A DNA stretch of 64,000 bases from Branchiostoma floridae (lineage: Eukaryota; Chordata; Leptocardii; Amphioxiformes; Branchiostomatidae), in the NCBI RefSeq assembly GCF_000003815.2, contig NC_049989.1, positions 8,336,251 through 8,400,250 of the forward strand, read 5' to 3'. Positions within the stretch are counted from its first letter, which is position 1; each line of letters opens with the position of its first letter. Position numbers and translations under genes: made by a program. Shown here one piece after another: positions 1 through 10,900 of the stretch. The notes beneath the pieces were generated by a model. The model did not search any database and was not told where the DNA came from. It worked only from the letters and a program-made list of their open reading frames with translations.

Positions 1-1348
1 ACTATAACATCATCCCAAGGTGCTGCCGGAGAAATCGGTACAAAGCTGACCAGCTTGGTAAAGGTATGAGTTCCAATTCTTTATTGATATTTCCATGTGT
101 ATTTCCGCATTTACGGTCTGACATTTATCATTTTACCCTTTGTTACGTCTGTGAGGCGGATTTTATTGTTTCGATGATTGTGCGTCTGTATGTGTGGGAG
201 TTTGTAAACTTTGTTAACTTGTATCTACAGTGAAACTTCTTGTGTGCATCTGTTCTGGGCATGAAGTTGAAGAATGATTTGGACCAATAGCGCTTGCTTC
301 ATGAATGATCAGGAGTTGCTACTTACTGTTTATTATGGTCTCATCGTAGGCACATTTGAATTCGTTGGTGAATCTGTCTAGAATTATTTCTAGAATCAAA
401 ATTTATATCTCAAATGCACATTTCTTCATGGTTACAGCTGCAGGCAAAGGAAGAGAACGATCGTCGATACAAGGTATAGTTCATTGTTTTTCTTCTGTAA
501 TCTTTACAATATACTAGATTTAAGAAGCACATTTAGCTGTAAGAACGTTTGGCTATTTTGGTCATGATTGTCCTTAAAAAAAACAACGACATACCTTTTA
601 GAGAATGTTCTTTACATACACAGCGCGTATAAAAATGTTGGATGTATTTTATTTGTGTTTTAAACATTTTCATTGAAATGGAACAGATTCCCAAAACCTT
701 TAAAATTCCTTGCTGTTACGCCCCGCAGAACTACTTTGTCTGGTGATTGTTGTGCTGTGCTGTAACGTTATATACTTACTGCAAATCGTCATAACAATAA
801 TCATGGATTACTTGTCTGAGCATAGTTTAATTGGCGTGTACAAGAACATGTGTATGAGCAAAATATACTTAAATAAACACAGACTCATGTCAATATATGG
901 TAAACATCCCGCGTTAAGCCAATTACTATTTGAAGGCCGAATTTTGTACGACACACGTACAACTATCCCAAGAATGCCCCTAGTTTTTGATCGCACGACG
1001 AATATGACCTGTCCCCAAATGATCATAAGGTACAATGCAATGTTTACTTCATGTCTACATTTTCCTTGTTCCCCTCAGGAGGTCCTAGCCCGCCTGGTCA
1101 GACGATACCTCCTGCTCCATGCGCGAGAGAAGAACATTGAGCCGATCTTTGCAGACATCTCGTCTGATGGCCCCGTCAATCAAAGTGGAACGTCAATCAA
1201 AGTGGAGCCTGACGGCGTCCCTGTTGGTGAATCGGCTCCGTCAAACACGAAGCGCCAACAGTCGACTGAGGCTGGCAACTGGTCCAAGATACAAGTTGGT
1301 TCTGATGGGGAAGAAGGGACTGCATCCGGAACAGGAGCTGCCTGTTAG
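1..1348 (+). CDS. TRPC-like cation channel, copy 0 (3' end only)
   Basis: Last three exons of a TRPC-family gene that begins before the window. Exons: 1-63 (partial, ending at a GTATGAG donor), 438-473 (12 codons, LQAKEENDRRYK), and 1079-1348 ending in TAG. The first piece reads YN..P.CCRRNRYK, matching the region just after the TRP box in the downstream copies. The last exon begins [18 protein letters not shown] and continues FADI, the same place where vertebrate TRPCs have their calmodulin/IP3R-binding segment, and then has an 89-residue tail in all, rich in Ser, Glu and Gly. The last exon is most like the last exon of copy 1, so these two are probably sister copies. Oddity: exon 1-63 read in the homologous frame ends one base out of phase with exon 438-473, unlike all the other copies. 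The family call is firm; whether this copy is intact cannot be judged. Confidence 0.85.
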
Positions 1349-2047
1349 AGATTTCATCTGTCTTTTGATAAAATCAGTCGTCAGTTCCGCCTTCATTATG
1401 TGTGTGGTTATGCGTAAGTCACCACACAAAGTCGGATACATTGTGTTCACAATGGCTATGCCTGTATGCTAGTGGCCTTCTTCTTTCAGTTGAGGCAACC
1501 ACCTTCAGCTTAGTGAAGATTATGTTGGTCTTAACCTTTGACTATTCAGTAGTGACACTGCTGTCTAGTCACTCATCGGAAAATATGCATCCATATCTAC
1601 CATTACGTGTTGTATCAGAACGTCAGAAAAATAACCGGATCCTTGAATCCTGTAAATAAGAGCCGTAACAGTCTTGAAATCTATCGAAAGATCTTCAACG
1701 AATGACAATTGGCCAGTTATCACCTTCGCTAAGAAGGTTATGTTTTGTGTAGTATTTGTATATGTATATGTATGGGTGTAGTTGAGTAGCAGACTAGATA
1801 TCTCGAGAATGCCTAGATAGATTGTATTAAAATTGATTTTCGGTATGATTAGATGTAGATCCCTTAGCGGTTTGTAACGGTACTGCAGTGGTACTTCAGG
1901 TATGTATTCGAATACTAACTTACCGATCACTTGTACTAGCTCTTCAGTCGTTCAATTTCTTCACATTGTGTGTTGTTTATATAGGGCACTTCTCTTTTTT
2001 TTGTCATTCCTGGGTGTGTTACTATTAGCATATATTTATCTATTATG

Positions 2048-2142
2048 GTATTTATCATTATGTTTATCTGTTACGGTATTTATCATCATGTTTATCTATT
2101 ACAGTATTTATCATTATGTTTATCTATTACGGTATTTATCCG
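2048..2142. repeat. Short tandem repeat, 28-bp unit
   Basis: About three and a half consecutive copies of a 28-bp unit that begins GTATTTATCATTATG and ends CTATTAC. Units start at 2048, 2076 and 2104. The run lies in the presumed 3' UTR or flank of TRPC copy 0. It creates a spurious open frame with a repeated Tyr/Leu/Ser-rich translation. Confidence 0.8.
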
Positions 2143-2164
2143 TTGATTAGCTGCATTTGAGCTG

Positions 2165-2170
2165 AATAAA
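2165..2170 (+). promoter_or_regulatory. Possible polyadenylation signal of TRPC copy 0
   Basis: A canonical AATAAA hexamer about 820 bases after the copy 0 stop codon. It is the first clear hexamer I noticed downstream on this strand. A 3' UTR of this length is plausible, but no other evidence supports use of this site. Confidence 0.3.
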
Positions 2171-4532
2171 ATGTCTACCCAAATCATGATATGTGGCTAA
2201 TGATTGTATACATAAGATTGTGTAAAACGTGTCTCTGAACACATGTTCCTGAAACGTTAACGTTCTGGTTTTCACAGCAGTTTTCTAATAATTACCTAAA
2301 GAAATAACCACAATGATATGAGTTCTGGTGGAAAGTATTGGCAGAAGACTGTATACTTTATACTTCTGCGCACTAAACTAACGCTAACTGTAGCAGCAGC
2401 AAATCTAAGTCAGAAACATCAAACTTAGGCAAGCTTGACTAACTGACCTTACAGGTAAAGCAGGGGTTACAAAGGCTACCCCATTAGGCCGAAAGAGTTT
2501 CATCCACTCACACCGGAAAGGTCCCCTGCTCTTTCCAATAAACACAGTGGGTTCTTAACCGTGCCCGAGGCGTGGCTCTCCTCCAACGCGGGGCCTCCAG
2601 TTAACGGCTTATCCGAAGGACATCCTTGACCTCAGCTAAGTACTCATTATCACCTGAGTGAATATTGAGGAAAATCGTGTAAAGTGTCTTTCCCATGGGC
2701 ACAAGATCGGTAGCAGGACATGAGTTGGACCCCAGACCTTTGCGTATTGGGCAAAAGTCCCTGTGGTTACGCCACAAGGCCCCTAATCTTAGTTCTGCCT
2801 CTCAGACGGTTTTGCGACCGTTTCGAACGATACTCGTATGAGTCGTTGAGAGCGTTTCAGACTAGCTACAACGTGGTAACCTCGGCCATTGACCTGGTGC
2901 AAGGCTACCCGGAGGGAAAGGGCGTTGACATCTTGACGTAAAACGCAACCTTTGCTTGTAATTGATAAAGCAGGCCAGAGGGTGTTGTTATACTGGTCAA
3001 TTAACCAGCACTGACTGGTCACTTCGGAATCCGCCATTCTTTTACCTGACGATGCGCGGTGAATAGCCAAGGTGAGAAGCTTACGAACCGTACTTTTTTT
3101 CATTTTGGTTGTTGTATATTGACCGTGTACTTAGTGCAGAGTTCAATAGTGGTGAGTTGTGGCTAGTAACATAATAGACCTTGAAAAAAAAAGAACTTCG
3201 ATTTTCATTTACACATGTTTACTTCGTACATTGCTAACAAACAATGTAGCCTATGTTTGTGTGTCTTTTTCGAACAACGCTCATCAGGTTTGATGGAAAT
3301 TGTACTTCTACCATTTAGTTTTTCACTTATCATAAAGGAGGTACAAGACCGTTCTCGTTCCTAACATTTAGAAAAGCTCGAAGCTCCAATAACCAGACAT
3401 CCCACCCTATCCGATGTTTTAAACCTTTCTTTGTAGCCTTGGGTACGATTGCTTCACTCTAAGCCGGTTTTCGAGGGTTCAAGGTTCGAAGGAGGTCAAG
3501 AGGTCTTTTACTACATGTAGTTACAAAAATGTATTTACAATAAAACGTACACAATAATTCACCATTCCATAACCAACGAGTACTTCTGGACTGACTTATT
3601 ATGGAATAGTGAATTATTGTTACGTCATTGTACATAAGTTAGCCTCTCTTACGTTTGCTCCTAAATGTATGTTATTGTTTAATTACCGCCATCATGCTAG
3701 CTGGGGCATTAGAATTATAATCATTACAATACCAATAAAAATCCTGCCTAGCAGTGTTAACGATTGTTTCTGTGACAAGTTGTCCCTAGTTGATATGTTA
3801 GTGCCATCGTACGCCTTATTTACCAAGACCGGTTTGCCTCTCGAGTCTGCACATAAGGTTACTTGTCAATGGGCAACAACAAAAGCTAGATGCGGGTATT
3901 TGAACAACCTACGAGTATTAAGATATGAGTATGTGTTGAAACACACATTTGAATAAGCGATGAAGCATTTCTGTGTCACTGCTTGAGGTATTAGGCGCTG
4001 GATAGCAGTACATACGACATCATTCACGCTGTGTTAAGCTGAGCGATTTTAGAATTGTAACGATCTAATCACGTGGAAAGTGTTCACAAACCTCTCTCAT
4101 TTGTCTATTAGGCCTATACTATAGGGTTTGAGCTCCATATGTAGGTCGTTGCTAGGATAATCTCCTATGTTCCTTGAAAAAAATATAACGGTAAAGCCCA
4201 GGGGATTTTTTAGCTTAAGTGCACCCGCAGAAATATGTGTCATGATGTTTGTGTTAGGAGTAAGTACGCATTTTCTTCCAAATTGACATTTGCTTCTGAT
4301 GGCAGCGTCTACAGGTAGGTCAGGTAAGACTGGACGATAACCTTACAGTAAAAGATGATGGATCTATATTTTACTATAATGTCATGCAGGTTACATTGTA
4401 ATTTTTTGTGTTTAGAGTATACTGTTTAATTTGAAAAAAAAATGACAAGGTAGAGTCTTTGATTCAAAACTGTAAGCCTTACTTTTGCTTGATACTGACG
4501 ATAACTTTACAGTAACGGATGACATGTACATG

Positions 4533-4577
4533 TCTTTACTTTACTTTACTTTACTTTACTTTACTTTACTTTACTTT
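4533..4577. repeat. (TTTAC)n microsatellite
   Basis: About nine perfect tandem copies of the pentamer TTTAC, 150 bp upstream of the telomere-like array. Confidence 0.9.
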
Positions 4578-4730
4578 AAAATAGTACTATTTAGGATACA
4601 TTATAAGTTGCTTGTGGTATCAGAGTATACTGCAAAGAATACAGAATACCCATAGCTGTGTTGTCATGACTGGTAGGGGCTTTAAAGCAAATTTGCTTTT
4701 TTGCTTGATGTTGGTATACTTACAACGTTT

Positions 4731-4925
4731 TCCCTAACCCTAACCCTAACCCTAACCCTAACCCTAACCCTAACCCTAACCCTAACTTTAACCCTAACCC
4801 AAACCCTAACCCTAACCCAAACCCTAACCCTAACCCTAACTTTAACCCTAACCCAAACCCTAACCCTAACCCTAACCCTAACCCTAACTTTAACCCTAAC
4901 CCAAACCCAAACCCTAACCCTAATC
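4731..4925. repeat. Interstitial telomeric repeat (CCCTAA)n
   Basis: About 195 bp of CCCTAA units (TTAGGG on the minus strand) with recurrent variants CCCAAA and CTTTAA. The variant block TTTAACCCTAACCCAAACCC recurs three times, so part of the array was amplified as a larger unit of about 48 bp rather than added by telomerase one hexamer at a time. It ends 12 bases before the start codon of TRPC copy 1. It generates spurious open frames (LTLTLT and RVRVRV) that are not genes. Confidence 0.95.
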
Positions 4926-4936
4926 CCCCTATAGAA

Positions 4937-7900
4937 ATGGAGGAAAATATAAACCACCTAAACGACAAAAGCGGAGAAGACCCAAGAGCAGCACAGCTGA
5001 CCTTGGCGGAAAAACAGCTTCTCTCTGCCGCCGCCTCCGGGGACACAGCGTCGGTCACCGGCCTCCTGACTAACGGCGAAGGGAACGTGAACGTGAACTG
5101 CAGGGATGTGCTGGGAAGATCTGCAGTGGAACTGGCTGTCGATGCAGGTATTCATCATTACCAGAATCATCAAGTTAACTGTCAAGCACGAATAGCAGTT
5201 CAGTTCTGTAGACCGACACTGAGGTGTTTAGCAAGCGTAGGTTTCGCAACCTACGCTTAGTAGCGCTTAGTACCCTGACTTGAGAGTACTGAGTCAGACG
5301 TGAGTTTCTCAGCAGTCTGCCTTGTTGTTCTCATCGAGTAGAAATCCCTTTGTCGGCCTTTCCCGACTACCGCTAACACCGCAAAGGTGTCTCTTCTGAA
5401 TTTTCCTCCTAGCGGGTCGCTAGGGAAACTACAATTAGTTCTCTCTTGGGGTTTCTTTTCTGAACTTTTTTTTTATAATCCCTTACGTACACCTCCAATC
5501 GACGTATTATCATGACCCGTTTTGAAAGGCAATCAAAGAGTAGTAATGTGATCTCATATACAATGCACATTGACAGGTAATCTTGAAACCGCAAAAGTGC
5601 TGCTGCAGTATGGCGCCAAGCCGGGGGAGGCGCTGATGTACGCTGTAGACAAGGAAGACATGGCTGCGGTTCAGGAGCTCCTGAAATATTCCACTCAGAA
5701 GGTGAGCGAATATTTCAATATCATTGCACAACTCACTTATTAGTACAGATCATGGATAAGAAAATGATTAATGTGCCGCCCAGACGTGTACATGGTGATA
5801 GAAAGCATGGTGAGCTATCAGCTTGACGACGCTCGGTGCTGTATTCGGTTGATTTAGGGAACGGTCAGACCTGATGTCACCAGATAAACCTCGGGCGGGG
5901 CATTCGATCGCCTTCTATTGAAGAAAATGCTCCCGAAGAATGATGCATCAGTTGATGTATCTAAGGTTTTTGCGAAGTCTATACCATCTATGATCATCTA
6001 TCTCTCAGGACGGCTCCCCGTCCGCCGCCTTCCCGTCCGAGGTGACGCCGATTGTTCTCGCCAGTCACAAGAACAGCCTCCCTCTCATCAAGGTGCTGGT
6101 GGACCAGGGACGGTTCATTCCCGACCCTGGTGTGGTCCTCAGTAAAGATGACCACGCCCACCAAAACCTGTACCGTGGCCTGGTCAGTCCGTACTACATC
6201 CTCCTGACCAATGACGACCCTCTCAGTCGGGCCTTCGAGCTAAGCTCGAGATTGGACGACGTCGGTGCGAGTAAACCCGAAGTTGAAGAAGTCTACGCGG
6301 AGATGGCCGAAGGCTCCCGGAGTTTGAGCGTCGATCTACTCGACCAAGTTTGGAACCGAGACGAGGCGGCGGCCATCTTGAACTGTGGAGACGAAGTCTC
6401 ACCATTGGTACACGGAGATGGCTGCCAAATGAAGCTGTCAAGACTGGACATGGCTGTAGATCACGAGCAAAAGAGGGTATGTTGGACATCAGTTCATGCA
6501 CACACACAAACTACATGCGCACAGACTTGCACACACGCGCGCGCACATGCATCATGAGTATGAACATGCATACGCATCATAAGTATGAACACAGACACGC
6601 ATAGACATACAAACTCTCAACCGTTGCTCCACTGCTCCATTGCTTTTCAAAATCAACTCTACAGAACATCATATTATTTTTCTCGATAGTTTGTAGCCCA
6701 CCAGTGGAGTCAGCGGCTCGTGAACGAGTGCTGGTACGGGGCCGGTAAGTACTTCACACCGACAACCAACATGGCGGAGTACCTCCGCGGCTTCGTGTTG
6801 ATGCTGCTCACACCAATCCTGGCCCTAATCTACCTCTTGGCACCCATGTCTGTCCCGGGGCGCTTCATCCGCACGCCTGCGGTCAGGTTTGCCATGTACC
6901 TGGCCTCCGTCATCACCTTTATCGTCATCATCTTGTTGAGGTAATCCAATTTGGCTTTTTAGAATATTGCTTATTTGTTATACTAGTACTAGTATACTAA
7001 TACTTGTACTAGTACTAGACAGTAAGTATACTAGTACTTGTATTTCTATGACCAATGTGCATTTCATTATATTTCAGTACATTTCACTATGAACTTAGTA
7101 TATTTCAGTAGTAATGAATTACGTTTAATTTTATTTCATGACATTTCCGTATATCAGTAAATTTCAACATATTTCAGCACATTGCAGTATATATAAAATG
7201 GAAGAAAAGGATCAAAACAACACATAAATGCCATTAGATATGTATATATCATTTCTTTTTCTCTAGGGCAGAAAATGTCGGTTTTGACGGGCCTGAAGGC
7301 GGCCAGCTAGCACCGGAGGGGACTGTACTGGAGTGGCTTATCTTCGTCTGGATTCTAGGTGCAAATTAAAACAATTTTGATTTTAGATTCGTTATCATTA
7401 TAAGTTTGTAAAGAATACGATTTTCAGCTTTTTTAACTCTCATCCACAACCCTTTTTTGCAAGGTATCACACTACAGTTTTCAAGGTGACCACGTGTGTC
7501 CTCCTTTAAAGCTAGGTTGCCTTCTTGCAGTATCTTACCTTAATGAGTTAAAATTAGTCCTTCATAGAGCAAGAAAGGCACTTTGTATACCATCCTGTAA
7601 AGGTTCATCAATGCAAATTGAAAATAGGATCTGCTTTGTTATTCTTTCAGGTATGCTGTTGGAGGAAGGTCGGCTGATGGTGAAGAACGGACCTCTCGCC
7701 AGTCTGACCGCCATGGGGATAATGACTTGGGTCATCATTGTCATCTACTTAGCCGCCTTCTTCTTACGTATAGCTTCACACGTTGAGGCAAGTCTCTGCG
7801 TCTATTCATTCTAATACCAGTTTAACGTGATGCTCCCGAGATTTCCTCGGTACAGGGAGGCTTGCCCTCACGTTGAGGTCTATCAGGAAGCTCCGGGCAA

Positions 7901-10900
7901 TTTTTGCGGGGAGGGTTCTGTCATTCTCACCTCTGTATTATCCGCAGTCCTGCCCTTTAAAAGTCTCCAGGCATCTTTTTCAGGCCGGGTAGTAATCGGA
8001 TGGTAACCAGGCTACAGTTTCGTTGACGATTGAACAGTAGGTAATGCTTAGCTGAACAGGACAATAGTGAGTTAATCTTGTACTGCAGCTAGGTGTCGCT
8101 GCCAACGATGCGACCCCAAACTCAAAGTTCCAAAGTACTAGTTTTGTTTGTGATTCCAGCACGGTGGGCCTAAATCGCTCTATCGCTTCTACTGGGCAAC
8201 ATACGACACGACTCTCATCGCCGAGGCTCTGACGGCGGTCGGCGGCGTCCTCGCCATCTTGCGGCTCCTTCCCCTGCTGACCTTTGACCGGTTCCTCGGA
8301 CCCTTGGCCCTGTCTATGAGCCACATGGTCAAGGACATCGTCAAATTCTTGATCATCTTCTTCATCGTCAGCATCGCGTTCTCCGCCGGGCTGAACGAGA
8401 TCTACAGCTTCTATAGTGACGTAGTCGATAACATATGCTTCACACAGCTGGAAAACGCCACCTCACCGCTCAAGAAGACTACTTGTGAAACTTCAAATGC
8501 GTTTGGCGAGTACGTGTTTGATAACAGTACTATTCAATGTATTTCTTGGTGAATGAAATGGAATCGTTGTATGTGCATTCTTTGCCATATGATTGGAATT
8601 ACAAATAGTGTGTCTGAAAGATATTACCATCGCACTGAATTCCAGCAGGCAAATGGGGAGAGAAAGAGAGAGGCAGAGAGAGAGAGAGAGACCGAGAGAG
8701 ACACACACAGAGAAAGAAACATACAAAATGCATATACATGTAATGATTCATAACAAAACCATATTTATGATGATTTACAGCTTCGAGAGCTCGTTTGAGG
8801 AGCTGTTTTGGTCACTGTTTGGACTGGGGAGTAAAGACACTCTAAACCTGGAAGTCAACCCGAAGGCCGTCAGTCCCGGAGATCCACCTCTACAAGAACA
8901 TACCCTGACGATGTACGTGGGACAGGCGCTGTACGGGCTGTACCTGGTGGTAGCCGTGGTCGTGCTACTCAACATGCTCATCGCCATGATGAGTAACTCC
9001 TACCAACACATCGCGGTAAGGCTCAGTGTATCAGGTTACCTCCTCGCGTAAACAGCAACGTGATTGGCTGGTAGTTTTCCCTCCGACAACATGCGGGGTT
9101 TCCTCTGATTGGCTGGGCAGCGATAACGTTGTCAGATGGGCTGATAGTTGGCTGATAAGCCAGGGGCGTTGATTGCTATTAGTAATATGGCTTAACTGGA
9201 TAGTTTCCTGGTCATGAAAATGATTCTGTCCCAGTTTATTTCAGTATTTTATGAAATACTAAACATCTGTCTCATACTCAAATTCATGACCATCAGCGCA
9301 AGCTTTTTTAAAATTCGAATAGTTACATGTTTGTATCTGAATTTTCCTCTCAGGACAACGAGACGACTGAGTGGCGATTCGAAGTGACCAAGTTGATGCT
9401 GCGGTACATCCGTGACGACACGACTCTACCCGTACCCTTCAACATCATCCCAACTCCCAAGTTCATCTACAACAAAGTCATCAAGAAGTGCTGCTTACGT
9501 CAGCGATACAAGCGCGAAATGGATAACAAGGTATGTTACACATTTCTTATCTTTGCCAGTGTGCATTTCCTAGTTTAGCTTGGTACATTTATAACAATAG
9601 CTTACTGATTCTAATGGACAAGGAAAGGGCACGCTTTGTATTGCAAAAAAGTAGTTGATGAATATCATTAACATCCATTGGCATAATACCGGTCGGTTTA
9701 CTGCAATTTCTCAAGCAATGCTAATTTGGCAAATGATCAACGCATCATTTTCTCCAGTTACATGTTGCTGTTACAGCTTACCTTTGCCACTTCTTCTGTG
9801 TAAATTATTTTGTCTCTCTGGTCCTGCTAAAAACATAATATCGTAATTGGAACACACCGCGGAATTGCACGGAGAACGGGTGCGTGGTTGGAAGGGGGTG
9901 CACTATACCGGTCGAACGAAACACGGCACAATTAACTGCCGCTATGTACCTTTATACATCCTCTGTTGTTCCTTTCTTTCCTGTTAGTAGTTGCACAAAA
10001 CAAAAATCTGCATGAGCATACAAAAAGTCATGAGAAAATGGGCGTATACTGACAAGAATTTTCATTTGATTTTGGTCCGTCCAAGGACGTGATATAACGT
10101 CCTTGGTCCGTCACAACCGCTATGACGTAAAACTTTACTGCTGGCCGTAGCATTAAAAATGGCGGGAAAATGGCGGCGTACGTTCAATTTGACCCATTCA
10201 GCCGTAGATCCGGGCGATAATGCAACGGTTCCTTACACTTTTACACGAGTTGTAGGTCACCAAAAGAAATTCAAGATTGCTGTTGAATCATGCTCGTCTT
10301 GTGCCGTGAGCACATGTGATTATTATCTACAAATCTGGCGATGAACGTGACAGTATGTTTGTCCCACGACGAGCTCGCCTGCCCCGAAAATGACCTGAAA
10401 AGTTTTGACCTTGTTGTCTTCGAATGCATTGTTATCGATGCTTTGTAAATTATGTATTGGACACCTAGATGTCTGAAGTGTGCATACCTCAGAAATAATT
10501 ATTGTTGCATGTGCAGATCTCTTTAAGTTCCACTATTTCTAATCGACCGGTATAAGGCTTATGACCGGTATTATGCCAATGCATGTTACATTGTTATGTT
10601 GTCTTTTCGTTCCAGCTGCAAGCCCAAGCAGAAAACAATCGACGGTACAAGGTTAGTTGGTCAACGGCCATTGGTGCATGGTGTAAGGACTGATCCCCAA
10701 ATACATTTGTAGATGTTTCGGTTGGCCTTGGATACTGTTTTGCCAACCAAAAGATCTGCTTGGAGATTGGACCCAGCTTTCTCAGCGTTGGTCTTTGGGA
10801 GATCAGTAAAACGCCAATGAAAAACTGAGTTTGCTTACCATTATTCTTTTGAATAGTGGTGAGACAACATGTCATCGCAATATATAAATAGAGTTCCACG

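Larger units (their letters stand above)
1349..4532. other. Intergenic spacer between TRPC copies 0 and 1
   Basis: No supported gene. The 5' part is probably 3' UTR of copy 0. The stretch around 2450-2780 (notably the part ending with CCAGACCTTTGCGTATTGGG) reads like a degraded dispersed repeat, but I cannot name the family. The rest is AT-rich unique-looking sequence with short poly-A runs. The open frames on either strand have no recognisable domain or exon partner. Confidence 0.5.

Noticed and set aside
2789-3103. 104-codon minus-strand frame
   Set aside because: No recognisable domain, no splice partner, and it overlaps sequence that looks like a decayed dispersed repeat.
4682-5058. Open frames of alternating Arg-Val, Leu-Thr or Gly-Leu residues
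   Set aside because: They are translations of the (CCCTAA)n array and carry no coding signal of their own. Only the frame starting at 4937 belongs to a gene.
10060-10115. Inverted words GGTCCGTCCAAGGACG and CGTCCTTGGTCCGTC as a regulatory palindrome
   Set aside because: They lie inside TIR element copy A and are not clearly kept in copy B, so they look like a local duplication rather than a conserved site.
10159-10344. 61-codon frame with several cysteines ([14 protein letters not shown])
   Set aside because: It lies wholly inside TIR element copy A. I could see no matching open frame in copy B, so there is no sign of selection for a protein.
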